Shown piece after piece: positions 54,707 through 64,000 of a DNA stretch of 64,000 bases. Position numbers and translations under genes: made by a program. Each line of letters opens with the position of its first letter. The first letter of the stretch is position 1. A model generated the notes under the pieces. That model had not been told where the DNA came from. It saw nothing but the letters and a program-made list of their open reading frames with translations, and did not search any database. The stretch is from Marivivens sp. (GTDB lineage: Bacteria; Pseudomonadota; Alphaproteobacteria; Rhodobacterales; Rhodobacteraceae), in assembly GCA_024642115.1 (NCBI GenBank), contig JAHEBU010000003.1, forward strand, positions 62,001-126,000, in the 5' to 3' direction.

Positions 54707-55498
54707 TCAATGCCCCAGGATCTGGCTCAGGAACAGCTTGGTCCGGTCCGACTGCGGGTTGTTGAAGAACTCGCGCGGTTCGTTCTGTTCAACAATCTGT
54801 CCCTGGTCCATAAAGATAACCCGGTTCGCGACGGCCTGCGCAAATCCCATCTCGTGGGTCACGCAGAGCATGGTCATCCCTTCCTCGGCCAGCTCGATCA
54901 TGGTGTCGAGCACCTCTTTGATCATCTCGGGGTCCAGCGCCGAGGTCGGTTCGTCAAACAGCATGATCCGCGGCTTCATGCACAAGCTTCGGGCGATGGC
55001 CACCCGCTGCTGTTGACCACCGGACAACTGACCGGGGTATTTGTTCGCCTGCTCGGGGATCTTGACCTTTTGCAGGTAATGCATCGCCACCTCTTCGGCC
55101 TCTTTTTTCGGGGTCTTGCGGACCCAGATCGGGGCGAGGGTGCAGTTTTCCAGGATCGTCAGGTGCGGGAACAGGTTGAAGTGCTGAAAGCACATGCCGA
55201 CCTCGGACCGGATCTTGTCGATGTTTTTGAGGTCAGAGGTCAGTTCGGTCCCATCCACGATGATCTGCCCGGCCTGATGTTCCTCAAGCCGGTTGATGCA
55301 CCGGATCAGCGTCGATTTGCCCGACCCGGACGGGCCACAAATGACGATCCGTTCGCCCCGGTAGACGGTCAGGTTGATGTCGCGCAGGACGTGGAACGTC
55401 CCGTACCATTTGTTCATCTGGCTGATCTGGATGGCGACCTCGTCGGACACCTTCATCTTGCTGCGGTCGACGTCGCGATCTACGGCGAGTTCAGACAT
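54707..55498 (-). CDS. aapP: General L-amino acid ABC transporter, ATP-binding protein
   Basis: 263 residues. Walker [12 protein letters not shown], signature [15 protein letters not shown], Walker [13 protein letters not shown] and the H-loop CVTHEMGF are all present. It energises uptake by AapJQM. It is the last gene of aapJQMP; the ATG is 11 bases after the aapM stop. Confidence 0.95.
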   Translation of the reverse strand: MSELAVDRDVDRSKMKVSDEVAIQISQMNKWYGTFHVLRDINLTVYRGERIVICGPSGSGKSTLIRCINRLEEHQAGQIIVDGTELTSDLKNIDKIRSEVGMCFQHFNLFPHLTILENCTLAPIWVRKTPKKEAEEVAMHYLQKVKIPEQANKYPGQLSGGQQQRVAIARSLCMKPRIMLFDEPTSALDPEMIKEVLDTMIELAEEGMTMLCVTHEMGFAQAVANRVIFMDQGQIVEQNEPREFFNNPQSDRTKLFLSQILGH

Positions 55499-55509
55499 AT
55501 TGGGTCTCC

Positions 55510-56823
55510 TTAACGATGTTCACGCTGGAGTTTCTTCTCCAGGTAGAGGGAATAGCGGCCCATGCTGAAGCAGAAGATGAAGAACATCAGGCCGATGAAA
55601 ACGTAAAGCTCCCAATAGATGCCGTTCCAGTCGGTGCTGGCGCGGATCGAGTTGGTGAGTCCGATGGGATCGAGGATGCCGATGAACACGACCAGCGTCG
55701 TGTCCTTGAACAACCCGATGAAGGAATTGACGATGCCGGGGATCGAGATTTTCAGCGCTTGCGGCAAGACGATCAACTGCATGGACTGCCAGTACGATAG
55801 TCCCAGCGAATCCGCCCCTTCGTACTGCCCTTTGGGCAGGGCAGCGAGGCCACCCCGGACAACTTCGGCGATATAGGCCGCCGAGAACAGCGTCACCATG
55901 ATGATGACCCGCAACAGCAGGTCAAAGTTGGTGCCCGGCGGCAGGAAGTAGTTCAAAAGCAGCGATGCCGTGAACAGCCAGACGATCAACGGCACACCGC
56001 GGATGATCTCGATGAACGCCGTAGACAGCTTGTTCACGATGAACAGGTCCGATTTGCGGCCCAACGCCAGCACGATCCCCAGCGGCAGCGACAGGGCGAT
56101 GCCCGCGACGCCGATGACGGTCGACACCATGAAGCCGCCGAAATCCTTGGACTGAACGAACTCCAGCCCGATCGGCAGGATGCTATGCAACGATTCGGCC
56201 AGCGGACCGGCAGCATAGATCCAGAACAGGATCGGGATCAGAACGGCACCGATGGCCGCCAGGATCGCCCCGCCGATGGGCGTCAGAATCTTGATCGCCG
56301 CAAAGCCAAGAACGAACCCAGCCGCCACCATCACCGTTGTCCAGATCGACCCCCCCCAAAGCAGGAAGAACAGCACGAACGGCAGCGCCAGCGTCCCCCA
56401 CAGCAGCTTGCGCGGCAGGGTGGTGAACAGCATTGGCAAGATGCCCACCACCAGCAGGACCAGCGACAGCGTGGGCCGCCAGTATTCGCTGCTGGGATAG
56501 AACCCGAACAAAAGCTGTTTCCAACGGTCGGTGATGACGGCGAAACAGGCGGCAGAAGCGTCCGGCCCAAGTGTCGCATCTCGGATCGCCCGGCATTCGG
56601 TCAGCGACTTGGCCCGCCAGATCGAATTGTAGAACCACGGGAACAGGTGGCTGACGACCGTCCAGACGAACCAGATCGAGGCAAGCGTCAGGATGATGTT
56701 GAGCCAGCTGGAAAACAGGTTTTCCCGGACCCATTTGACCGCCCCCGTTTCGCGCACCGGCGGCGCGGCCTGCGGCAGCATCGCGGTGCGGACATAGGCG
56801 GTTTGCGCGTGAATATCTGACAT
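55510..56823 (-). CDS. aapM: General L-amino acid ABC transporter permease
   Basis: 437 residues with about eight helices, including the long cytoplasmic and periplasmic loop of this subfamily. The EAA loop reads [34 protein letters not shown]. It pairs with AapQ to form the channel. One base separates it from aapQ. Confidence 0.94.
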   Translation of the reverse strand: MSDIHAQTAYVRTAMLPQAAPPVRETGAVKWVRENLFSSWLNIILTLASIWFVWTVVSHLFPWFYNSIWRAKSLTECRAIRDATLGPDASAACFAVITDRWKQLLFGFYPSSEYWRPTLSLVLLVVGILPMLFTTLPRKLLWGTLALPFVLFFLLWGGSIWTTVMVAAGFVLGFAAIKILTPIGGAILAAIGAVLIPILFWIYAAGPLAESLHSILPIGLEFVQSKDFGGFMVSTVIGVAGIALSLPLGIVLALGRKSDLFIVNKLSTAFIEIIRGVPLIVWLFTASLLLNYFLPPGTNFDLLLRVIIMVTLFSAAYIAEVVRGGLAALPKGQYEGADSLGLSYWQSMQLIVLPQALKISIPGIVNSFIGLFKDTTLVVFIGILDPIGLTNSIRASTDWNGIYWELYVFIGLMFFIFCFSMGRYSLYLEKKLQREHR

Positions 56824-56824
56824 C

Positions 56825-58039
56825 CTAGCGCTCCTTCAGCTTCATGCTGTTGTTGTAGATGTTCATGACGCCCGAGATCAGCAGGCTGATGGCCAGATAG
56901 AACAGCCCGATCAGCAGCATGCATTCAAGCGCCCGTCCGGTCTGGTTGAGCGTAATCCCCCCCAGCGTCGCCCGCACATCCGCATAGCCCACGGCGATCG
57001 CAAGCGACGAGTTTTTCGTGAGGTTCAGGTATTGCGAGATCAACGGCGGGATGATGACCCGCATCGCCTGCGGCAGGATCACAAGGCTCATCGTGCGGTT
57101 CGGTCGAAGGCCAAGCGCAAAGGCCGCTTCGGACTGTCCTTTGGAGACTGCCAGGATACCGGCCCGAACGATTTCAGCGATGAACGCCCCGGTATAAAGC
57201 GACAGTGCGACCCAAAGGGCAATCAGCGGGTTAGAAATCTGAAGCCCGCCCGCAAAGTTGAACCCGCCCAGTTCAGGATAGGACAGCCCGATTGGCCGAC
57301 CAAGGATGAAGAACACCAGCACAGCCGGGATGATCGCGATCAGCAGGGCGGGCCACACCATCGGCAAAAGCCGACCCGTATCGAACAGGACCTTGCGCGC
57401 ATATCGGCGATAGAAGAGCGCGCCGATGATCGACAGGATGAAAACGGCAACCACAAAGCCTGAATTCGGCCCCCAGACTGGCGCCGGAATATAAAGTCCC
57501 CGGTTCGTGACGGCGACCGTGCTGTCGAGCCACATGGACGCCGTTCCTCCTTCGCGGAAATCGCGGGGAGAGGGGGTTCCTTCGGTCATGACGGCGTAGA
57601 TCAGGATGATCCAAAGCAGCAGGGGGACGTTGCGGAAGCCTTCGACATAGACTGTCATCAGCTTGGCCACGACCCAGTTCTTGGACAAGCGCAGGACCCC
57701 GGCGATGACGCCGATCAGCGTGGCGGTCACACAGCCAAGGCCGGCGACAAGAAGGGTGTTGAGGATACCGATCAACGCCGCGCGGGCGTGCGTGTCACTG
57801 TTGTTATAAGGGATCAGGGTCTGGTTGATGTCATACCCGGCCCGGTTCCACAGGAAACTGAAGTTGGGTTCAAGACCCAGCGCTGTCAGATTGACCGACG
57901 CGTTGTAGCCCAGCCAGATGATCCCAAGGGCGACCAAGCAAAGCGTCACCACCTGAATGGTGATCGACCTGTACCGCGTGTCGTATATGAGTTGGCTGAG
58001 CCGAAAGCTTTGCTTCGGCGGATCTATCGAGATCGTCAT
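56825..58039 (-). CDS. aapQ: General L-amino acid ABC transporter permease
   Basis: 404 residues. The EAA loop reads VSKGQSEAAFALGLRPNRTMSLVILPQAMRVIIPP. The large periplasmic insert near residues 155-180 (TEGTPSPRDFREGG) is typical of AapQ. One base precedes aapM. Confidence 0.94.
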   Translation of the reverse strand: MTISIDPPKQSFRLSQLIYDTRYRSITIQVVTLCLVALGIIWLGYNASVNLTALGLEPNFSFLWNRAGYDINQTLIPYNNSDTHARAALIGILNTLLVAGLGCVTATLIGVIAGVLRLSKNWVVAKLMTVYVEGFRNVPLLLWIILIYAVMTEGTPSPRDFREGGTASMWLDSTVAVTNRGLYIPAPVWGPNSGFVVAVFILSIIGALFYRRYARKVLFDTGRLLPMVWPALLIAIIPAVLVFFILGRPIGLSYPELGGFNFAGGLQISNPLIALWVALSLYTGAFIAEIVRAGILAVSKGQSEAAFALGLRPNRTMSLVILPQAMRVIIPPLISQYLNLTKNSSLAIAVGYADVRATLGGITLNQTGRALECMLLIGLFYLAISLLISGVMNIYNNSMKLKER

Positions 58040-58138
58040 GTTGGTCTCCCCGGGCTCCCGGTCTTCCTTGGGTCACGCCGGTTGGCCCGACTGTGCCCGT
58101 CTCGCGGGATGCGCTTTTTGTCTTGTCGTTATTGGAAC

Positions 58139-58162
58139 GGGGCGCGGCATGAACCGCGCCCC
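58139..58162 (-). terminator. Hairpin between aapJ and aapQ
   Basis: GGGGCGCGG and CCGCGCCCC form a perfect nine-pair stem around six bases, just after the aapJ stop. Such hairpins after the binding-protein gene often lower expression of the permease genes or protect the upstream mRNA. Confidence 0.7.
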
Positions 58163-58177
58163 ATCCGGGATTTCAGA

Positions 58178-59197
58178 TCAACGGAAGGGCGGCGAATACT
58201 GAAGACCGCCTTCGGTCCACAGCGCGTTCAGGCCGCGCGCCAGACCGATCGGGGTGTTTTCCCCGATGTTCTTTTCAAAGATCTCGCCATAGTTGCCGCC
58301 GGCGAGGATCGCGTTCTTGCCCCAGTCCTTGGACAGGCCCATCATCGCGCCCAGATCGCCCTCGGTGCCGAGGATCCGGTTGATTTCGGGATTGTTGGTC
58401 GGAGCCGAGGCCATCTCTTCGACGTTGGCCGAGGTGATCCCCAGCTCTTCGGCCGAAACCAGCGCGTTCTGGGTCCACATCACGATGTCGCCCCAGGCGT
58501 TGTCGCCGTGACGCACCAGCGGGCCGAGCGGCTCTTTGGAGATGATTTCCGGCAGAATGATGTGATCTGCGGGGGCTTCAAAGGTCGCACGGGTGGCGGC
58601 CAGACCAGAGGCGTCCGTCGTGTACACGTCGCAGGCGCCCGCCAGATACTGCTGCTGGGCTTCGGCGTTGGTCTGGATCGGCACCGGCTGGTAGCTGATG
58701 TTGTTGGACCGGAAGAAGTCGGCAAGATTCAGTTCGGTGGTGGTGCCGGTCTGAATACAGACGGTGGCGCCGTCCAGATCCTTGGCCGAGGACACGCCCA
58801 GCGACTTGGGAACCATGAAGCCCTGACCGTCGTAGTAGTTCACGCCGGTAAAGTCGAACTTGAGGTCCGTATCACGGCTGAAGGTCCAGGTGGTGTTCCG
58901 GGCCAGCATGTCGATTTCGCCGGACTGAAGTGCTGTGAACCGGGTTTCGCCGGTGGTGGGCACGAATTCGACGGCGGTCGGATCGCCAAAGATGGCGGCG
59001 GCAACAGCACGGCAGAATGCAACGTCAAAGCCTTCCCAGACGCCATTGGCATCGGGTGCGGCAAAGCCGGGAAGACCGGTGGTCACGCCACAGTTCAGTT
59101 TGCCACGCGCCTTGACATCGTCCAGCGTCGCTGCCGACGAAGCAGCCGCAGCAATGCTGGCTACTGTCAGAGCGCCGAGAAATAGGGTTTTGTTCAT
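58178..59197 (-). CDS. aapJ: General L-amino acid ABC transporter, periplasmic binding protein
   Basis: 339 residues from the ATG at 59197 with GGAAGAGG upstream. A signal peptide (MNKTLFLGALTVASIAAAASSA) is followed by the type-3 solute-binding fold: LNCGVTTGLPGFAAPDANGVWEGFDVAFCRAVAAAI, then TRFTALQSGEIDMLARNTTWTFSRDT. It is the first gene of the operon and binds several amino acids. Confidence 0.94.
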   Translation of the reverse strand: MNKTLFLGALTVASIAAAASSAATLDDVKARGKLNCGVTTGLPGFAAPDANGVWEGFDVAFCRAVAAAIFGDPTAVEFVPTTGETRFTALQSGEIDMLARNTTWTFSRDTDLKFDFTGVNYYDGQGFMVPKSLGVSSAKDLDGATVCIQTGTTTELNLADFFRSNNISYQPVPIQTNAEAQQQYLAGACDVYTTDASGLAATRATFEAPADHIILPEIISKEPLGPLVRHGDNAWGDIVMWTQNALVSAEELGITSANVEEMASAPTNNPEINRILGTEGDLGAMMGLSKDWGKNAILAGGNYGEIFEKNIGENTPIGLARGLNALWTEGGLQYSPPFR

Positions 59198-59414
59198 GTT
59201 TACCTCTTCCTGAGTATCCACCCGCACGAGTTTCCGGGGGTGGTTTTCTTTCTGTCCTGACGGACACGAACGGTTTGCAGAGCTTTTGGCCCCGACGGCC
59301 TAAGAGTGGGCGGATTCACGCCTCGAGGTCAAGTGCCGCATCAGGGAAACTGAAGTGAACTATCAGGCCAAACGATGCCTTATCGCCCGGAATATGGGCG
59401 ATTTTCCTGTCTGC

Positions 59415-60125
59415 TCAGGAACAGGCCAGAAAATAGATTCGGGCTGCGTCCAGAAAAGCAGCGCGTTTGATCGCATTTGCAGCAGTTGCTTCCTCGTCGT
59501 CGCCCCAAAGTTCCGCCTGCCAGTCTTCGTCGATCCGCGACAACTGCCATGCGGTTTCAGGGTCGAGCCGGTGATCCGTGACGGCCAGCGCCAGCACCAG
59601 CGACCCGGACAGCATCACGAGGTCATGAAACGCGGCCAGCGCAAAGGGGTCGAGCGCGTGGACCCGGACGGCGAGCCTGTCCAACGTCGCGGTGTCCTGC
59701 GCGATCGGCATGACCCCTGCCCCAACCCTGAGCGGGGCAGCCAAATGGTCGGCAACCCAGTCTATCAGCGGGTCCCATCCGTCGGCCTGCCGCCGCACCA
59801 ATGTCTCGGGGGTGTCGGCGCGATAGCAGAGCAGGTCACTGCCCCCGTAGGCGGACAGCAGATCGGCGACCTCGGCCCGCTGCGGCGTCACCTTGTCGAT
59901 TGCGGCATTGGCGGCGCGGGTGACGGGCATGGTGCCGGGATCAATGATCTTGGGCTGCGCGTCCCACTCTGCGGCAATCGCCTCGGCCAAGGCGCGGGTC
60001 GGCACGACCAACGGAGCCTTGGCAGGGGTGCGCACGGGGCGGTCATCCAGATGGACGGTGTGACCATCTGGGTGGTCCACGACCCGGGCCTCGGTCCAGA
60101 ACCGTTTGATTTTCCATTCGGTCAT
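59415..60125 (-). CDS. ATP12-family F1-ATPase assembly chaperone
   Basis: 236 residues. MKIKRFWTEARV-type start, VHLDDRPVRTPAKAPLVVPTRALAEAIAAEWDAQ, then AYGGSDLLCYRAD and the final DEDWQAELWGDDEEA, as in ATP12. It binds the F1 alpha subunit in mitochondria; bacterial members are common in alphaproteobacteria. It overlaps the HAD gene by four bases. Confidence 0.92.
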   Translation of the reverse strand: MTEWKIKRFWTEARVVDHPDGHTVHLDDRPVRTPAKAPLVVPTRALAEAIAAEWDAQPKIIDPGTMPVTRAANAAIDKVTPQRAEVADLLSAYGGSDLLCYRADTPETLVRRQADGWDPLIDWVADHLAAPLRVGAGVMPIAQDTATLDRLAVRVHALDPFALAAFHDLVMLSGSLVLALAVTDHRLDPETAWQLSRIDEDWQAELWGDDEEATAANAIKRAAFLDAARIYFLACS

Positions 60126-60790
60126 GATCTGCCTCCGATCAGTCGGTCAAGGTGGTCCGGCAGGTCGGCAAAGCGGTGCAGGATTGCATCCGCCCCCAAT
60201 CCTGCTGCCGGGTGATACCCCCAGCCGACGGCAATGGTTCGCACCCCAGCGGCGCGGCCCATGTCGATATCCCAGTTGGTGTCACCGATCATCACCGTCC
60301 GCTCTGGCCCGATACCCGTTTCCGCCATGGCGGTCAGGATCATTGACGGATGCGGTTTGGACGGGTGTTCGGTCGCCGTGTGCGTGCTGGCAAAGAGGCC
60401 GCCCCATCCGTGCTGTCCGATGATCCGGTCGAGGCCGCGGCGGGAATTGCCCGTCGCCACGGCCAGAACGTTCTGCCTGTCGGCGTGCAGGTGGCTGAGG
60501 ATCTCGGCGCCGCCCGCGAACAAGGGCGACGGGGCGGCGTCGGCGTGGATCGCGCTGAACCCTGCCTTGTACCGTTCGACCATCGCCGCCCGCTGGGCGG
60601 GCGTGACATCGGGCGCCAGCGCATCGAACGCTTCGGCGAGGGACAGACCGACGATCCCCAGAACCGCTGCCCGTTCAGGCGTCGGCACGTCTGCCGCGCC
60701 AAAGGCATCGTCCATGCAGGACAGGATATGCGCCTGACTGTCGATCAGGGTGCCGTCCACATCAAAGATCACCAGCCGCCGGTCGGACAT
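60122..60790 (-). CDS. HAD-IA phosphatase
   Basis: 222 residues. DVDGTLIDS near residue 10 with the nucleophile Asp, ATGNSRRGLDRII as motif II, KPHPSM for Lys and VMIGDTNWDIDMG as motif IV are present. The cap domain is small and helical, as in phosphoglycolate phosphatase-like enzymes. Substrate unknown. Confidence 0.92.
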   Translation of the reverse strand: MSDRRLVIFDVDGTLIDSQAHILSCMDDAFGAADVPTPERAAVLGIVGLSLAEAFDALAPDVTPAQRAAMVERYKAGFSAIHADAAPSPLFAGGAEILSHLHADRQNVLAVATGNSRRGLDRIIGQHGWGGLFASTHTATEHPSKPHPSMILTAMAETGIGPERTVMIGDTNWDIDMGRAAGVRTIAVGWGYHPAAGLGADAILHRFADLPDHLDRLIGGRS

Positions 60791-60798
60791 GCGCCCGG

Positions 60799-61851
60799 TC
60801 AGTCCGGCATGTTGAAGGGATCAACCGGCGCGTGGGTCACGTCCCACCCCACGAAATCCCATGTTTTCTGCATGTGATCCGGCAGATCGGCCGTCAGTTG
60901 GACCATCTTGCGGGTTTCGGGGTGTTCGATCAGCAGCGACCGGGCGTGCAGGTGCATCTTGCGGCTGATGTCGCCGCCCATGCCGGCCCCCCAGCCATCG
61001 CCCATGTTTTCCTGATCGGACCCGCCGTATTTGCCGTCGCCCAGGATCGGATGCCCGATTTCGGCCATGTGGGCGCGTAACTGGTGCGTCCGCCCGGTGA
61101 TCGGCACCAAGGCTACCCATGACGCCCGCTGCCCAAGGTTGGTCAGGACGGCGTAGTCGGTGATCGCCCGTTTGGCCCCTTCGGTCTTGGCAACTTCGGC
61201 GGGGTGGACGCAGCGCATCTTTTCATTCTCGCCGCCCTTGCCGTGGCCGGGGGCCTTGACCAGCCCGTATTTCACGGTGCCGGCGCGGGGGTTGGGGACG
61301 CCCGCGACGGCGGCCCAGTAGATCTTGCGCGAGTCTTGGTGTTTGAGGTTCTCGGTCAGCTTGGCTGCGGCGGTGCGGGTGCGGGCCAGGATCAGGACGC
61401 CCGAGGTATCCTTGTCCAGCCGGTGGACAAGGCGCGGCTTTTCCTCGAACCCGAACCGCAGCGCCTCGGACAGACCATCGACGTGTTTGGTGGTGCCGGT
61501 ACCGCCTTGGGTCGCCAACCCGGCTGGTTTGTTGATGACGATCATGTGGTCGTCTTTGTAGATTACGCAGTCGCGGATCATTTTCGCATCTGCCGCGCTG
61601 ACTTCGCTGCGGGCAAGGGCCGCCAACGCTGCGGCCTCTTCTTCGGTAGGTAGCGGCGGGACGCGGACCTTTTGACCCACTTCGACCCGGGAATTGGATT
61701 TGACCCGCCCGCCATCCACCCGCAATTCGCCGGTGCGGCACATCTTTTCAATGCGCCCTTGGGTAAGGTGCGGAAACAGGCGGCGCAGATACCGGTCAAG
61801 CCGCTGATCGCCTTCGTCGGGGCCGACGATCCGGTTTTGCACATTGCTCAT
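60799..61851 (-). CDS. RluA-family ribosomal large-subunit pseudouridine synthase
   Basis: 350 residues from the ATG at 61851, which overlaps the crcB stop by four bases. The N-terminal S4 domain (DQRLDRYLRRLFPHLTQGRIEKMCRTGELRVDGGRV) and catalytic HRLDKDTSGVLIL with Asp near residue 138 are present. The RluC/RluD target cannot be fixed from this. Confidence 0.94.
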   Translation of the reverse strand: MSNVQNRIVGPDEGDQRLDRYLRRLFPHLTQGRIEKMCRTGELRVDGGRVKSNSRVEVGQKVRVPPLPTEEEAAALAALARSEVSAADAKMIRDCVIYKDDHMIVINKPAGLATQGGTGTTKHVDGLSEALRFGFEEKPRLVHRLDKDTSGVLILARTRTAAAKLTENLKHQDSRKIYWAAVAGVPNPRAGTVKYGLVKAPGHGKGGENEKMRCVHPAEVAKTEGAKRAITDYAVLTNLGQRASWVALVPITGRTHQLRAHMAEIGHPILGDGKYGGSDQENMGDGWGAGMGGDISRKMHLHARSLLIEHPETRKMVQLTADLPDHMQKTWDFVGWDVTHAPVDPFNMPD

Positions 61852-62228
61852 GCCAGCACCCACCGCATCAAGGACATGCCCGCGAACAGGGCGAAAATGG
61901 ACAAAACAACCGACCCCAGAACATAGCCCGTGGCGGTCATCACGGCCCCGCGTTCATACAGTGTCACCGCATCCAGCGAGAACGCCGAAAACGTGGTGAA
62001 CCCGCCCAGAACGCCCGTCATCAGGAAGGGACCCAGTTTCGCGGTGCCGCCCTTTTGCGCCAAAAGCAGGAACAGACAGCCCATTGCGAACGACCCGACG
62101 ATATTTACGATCATGGTGCCGTAGGGAAAGCCTGTGCCAAACAGCCGCCCTGCCCCGACATTGGTCAGATACCGGCCCGACGCGCCGATGGCACCGCCAA
62201 GCGCCACATATACAAGTGAATTGATCAT
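61848..62228 (-). CDS. crcB: Fluoride exporter CrcB
   Basis: 126 residues with four membrane helices. GGAIGASGRYL at residue 11, GTMIVNIVGSFAMGCL near 37 and TGVLGGFTTFSAFSLDA near 73 match CrcB (Fluc). The membrane protein exports fluoride. The 43-base gap to rarA shows no riboswitch. Confidence 0.96.
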   Translation of the reverse strand: MINSLVYVALGGAIGASGRYLTNVGAGRLFGTGFPYGTMIVNIVGSFAMGCLFLLLAQKGGTAKLGPFLMTGVLGGFTTFSAFSLDAVTLYERGAVMTATGYVLGSVVLSIFALFAGMSLMRWVLA

Positions 62229-62271
62229 TGCTGTCCCTTGGCGGTTTGGCGGGGCAGAGTCAATCGGGCGG

Positions 62272-63597
62272 TCAGTTTCGCCCTTTGTCCGGGTTGCGTT
62301 TCGCCCGCAAGCCCGCGAAAAACTCGACCCGCTTTTTCAGTTCCCGTTCAAAGCCGCGATCGACCGGGGTGTAATAGACGCCCCGCTTCATGGTGTCGGG
62401 GAAATAGTTCTGGCCGGAAAACCCGTCCTCGGCATCGTGGTCGTAGGAGTAGCCCGCGCCAAACCCCTGTTCCTTCATCATTCGCGTCGGGGCGTTGAGG
62501 ATATGTTTGGGGGGCGGTTCTGACCCGGTCTTGCGCGCGCCATCCATCGCGGCCTTGAACGCCACATAGCCTGCGTTGGATTTGGGCGCGAGCGCGAGGT
62601 AGGTCACGGCCTGCGCCAGCGCCAGTTCGCCTTCGGGACTGCCTAGTCGTTCGTAGGTTTCCCACGCGTGCAGGCAGATCGTCTGGGCCTGGGGGTCGGC
62701 CAGGCCGATATCCTCGACTGCCATGCGGGTGATGCGACGGGCGAGAAAGCGGGGGTCTTCGCCCCCGGTCAGCATCCGGGCGAACCAATACAGCGCGGCG
62801 TCCGGATCGGACCCGCGAACCGATTTGTGCAGGGCCGAGATCAGGTTGTAATGTTCATCGCCCGATTTGTCGTATTTCGCGGCCCGCTTCATCAGGCGGG
62901 TGGTCAGGGCGTCGGTGCCCAGTTTGCCCGGCAGTTTCCACGCGGCCACCTGTTCGATCAGGTTGAGAAGCGCACGCCCGTCGCCGTCGGCCATTTCCAA
63001 AAGCGCCTCGCGCGCCGGACCGTCCAGCGGCATGGCGCGACCCATTTCCTGTTCGGCCCGTTGGGCCAGCCGTTCAAGGTCGGCAAGGGTGAGCCGATTG
63101 AGCACCAGCACCTGCGCCCGCGACAGCAAGGCCGCGTTCAGTTCAAACGACGGATTTTCCGTGGTCGCCCCCACCAGCAGGATCGTCCCATCCTCCATAT
63201 GCGGCAGGAACCCGTCCTGCTGGGCCTTGTTGAAGCGGTGGATTTCATCGACGAACAGCAGCGTGCCCTTGCCCGTGCGGCGGCGCATCTTGGCGGCCTC
63301 GAACACCTTGCGCAGTTCGGGGACGCCGGTGAAAATCGCACTGATCTGTTCGAAATGCAGGTCGGTTTCGCGGGCCAGAAGGCGGGCGATGGTGGTCTTG
63401 CCCACGCCCGGCGGCCCCCACAGAACCAACGACGACAGCGACCCCGAGGCCAGCATGATGCCCAGCGGCGCTTCGGGGCCAAGCACCTGTTCCTGCCCGA
63501 TCACGTCACCCAGCGTTTTCGGGCGCAGACGATCGGCCAGCGGTCGCGGGGGGGCGGCGCCGGTATCGTCAGTCGCGGTGTCGAACAGGTCGGCCAT
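62272..63597 (-). CDS. rarA: Replication-associated recombination protein A (AAA ATPase)
   Basis: 441 residues. Walker A is WGPPGVGKTTIARLL, Walker B LFVDEIHRFNKAQQD, sensor VGATTENPSFELN, and the C-terminal MgsA tetramer domain YFPDTMKRGVYYTPVDRGFE is present. It acts at stalled forks with the clamp loader. Confidence 0.96.
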   Translation of the reverse strand: MADLFDTATDDTGAAPPRPLADRLRPKTLGDVIGQEQVLGPEAPLGIMLASGSLSSLVLWGPPGVGKTTIARLLARETDLHFEQISAIFTGVPELRKVFEAAKMRRRTGKGTLLFVDEIHRFNKAQQDGFLPHMEDGTILLVGATTENPSFELNAALLSRAQVLVLNRLTLADLERLAQRAEQEMGRAMPLDGPAREALLEMADGDGRALLNLIEQVAAWKLPGKLGTDALTTRLMKRAAKYDKSGDEHYNLISALHKSVRGSDPDAALYWFARMLTGGEDPRFLARRITRMAVEDIGLADPQAQTICLHAWETYERLGSPEGELALAQAVTYLALAPKSNAGYVAFKAAMDGARKTGSEPPPKHILNAPTRMMKEQGFGAGYSYDHDAEDGFSGQNYFPDTMKRGVYYTPVDRGFERELKKRVEFFAGLRAKRNPDKGRN

Positions 63598-63647
63598 AAA
63601 GGCAACTTATGCTGCCTCTGGCCGGTTTGAAAGAACAGCGACCCCGT

Positions 63648-64000
63648 TCAATGCAATTGGGTGGAAAAGTCGATCCAGACCGCCTGATAGTCGATCCCGC
63701 CCATGTTCATGTTCCGGCCCGCCGCCTGCATGTCAAGGCTGCACCGCGCGGCCCAACGTCCCCAGTTGGACGGCAAAAGGGCCAGCATCCGGCTGATACC
63801 CTCTTCGCGCGAGGTGCGCAGCATCTGCAGGACAAGGCGCATTCGCACGCGGTGGCGGATGTTGGCGGGAATGTCATGGGCGACAAAGCCGCGCGTCACC
63901 TCCCACGTGTAGGCGTCCACGGGTGCCTGCGAAAATAGCAGATCGTCGGGGATCGAATCGAGCAGGCCGCGCTGCGCATCCCGGATCATGTAGCTGTAGA
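63648..64000 (-). CDS. Hypothetical protein, 5' end outside the window
   Basis: The last 117 residues or so of a frame open to the window end (ATG at 63989 is internal, since no stop lies upstream). It contains SREEGISRMLALLPSNWGRWAARCSLDMQAAGRNMNMGG and ends YQAVWIDFSTQLH. It may be a DUF6478-type protein, but I cannot confirm. Confidence 0.6.
   Translation of the reverse strand, partial: YSYMIRDAQRGLLDSIPDDLLFSQAPVDAYTWEVTRGFVAHDIPANIRHRVRMRLVLQMLRTSREEGISRMLALLPSNWGRWAARCSLDMQAAGRNMNMGGIDYQAVWIDFSTQLH

Noticed and set aside
57788-59185. 465-residue plus-strand open frame opposite aapJ and aapQ
   Set aside because: Antisense to the transporter genes with no recognisable domain.
62229-62271. 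Fluoride riboswitch before crcB
   Set aside because: The 43-base gap is too short and lacks the conserved pseudoknot pattern.

Overview
The window looks like the chromosome of a Rhodobacteraceae (Roseobacter-group) alphaproteobacterium. The DNA is GC-rich outside one island. It carries an aapJQMP amino-acid ABC transporter, an ATP12 chaperone gene, an rpmH-rnpA-yidD locus, and a carnitine-degradation operon with a fused dehydrogenase/thioesterase. This placement comes from gene content only; there is no rRNA here.

Layout. 1-2117: end of a capsule/Kdo locus (KpsE/CtrB-like exporter, kdsA). 2170-4965: DMT transporter, fatty-acid desaturase and XRE regulator. 5793-9792 (minus): a tightly overlapping five-gene carnitine operon with an embedded lipocalin and small lipoprotein. 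9925-18933: a hypothetical protein, GNAT, DUF3592-like protein, aldo/keto reductase, MFS transporter, SDR, metG, a frameshifted YdeI-like gene and a lytic transglycosylase. 19080-21102: a two-component system, followed by tRNA-Gln(TTG).

21232 to about 33 kb: an accessory island whose repeats start exactly at the 3' end of tRNA-Gln. The tRNA end recurs as a direct copy at 30208, an inverted copy at 24675 and a decayed copy at 32727. The segment between the two direct copies (8,976 bp) carries a 491-residue protein with the three motifs of the family-A DNA polymerase / T7 RNA polymerase palm and fingers, an azoreductase, an EF-hand membrane protein, a tyrosine recombinase broken by two single-base losses, and a TetR/nitroreductase pair with a clear operator. 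Two nested sets of long inverted repeats (about 460 and 385 bp) sit inside it. Further cassettes (nitrilase, two related GNATs) lie beyond with decayed ends. This suggests serial accretion of related integrative elements, and it is the most novel part of the window.

33849-39618: a sterol-desaturase/LysR divergent pair (LysR frameshifted), an AT-richer methyltransferase and a GSCFA-TPR protein, ending at tRNA-Arg(ACG). 40031-43613 (minus): TVP38-like membrane protein, pyridine nucleotide-disulfide oxidoreductase and a histidine kinase. 43890-54638: rpmH, rnpA, yidD, an alpha/beta hydrolase, DUF3833 lipoprotein, ttcA, an EAL protein, yidC, MOSC, engB, argB, an Fe-S protein and a SixA-like phosphatase. 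54707-59197 (minus): aapJQMP. 59415-63597 (minus): rarA, crcB, an RluA-type pseudouridine synthase, a HAD phosphatase and ATP12. The window ends inside one more minus-strand gene.
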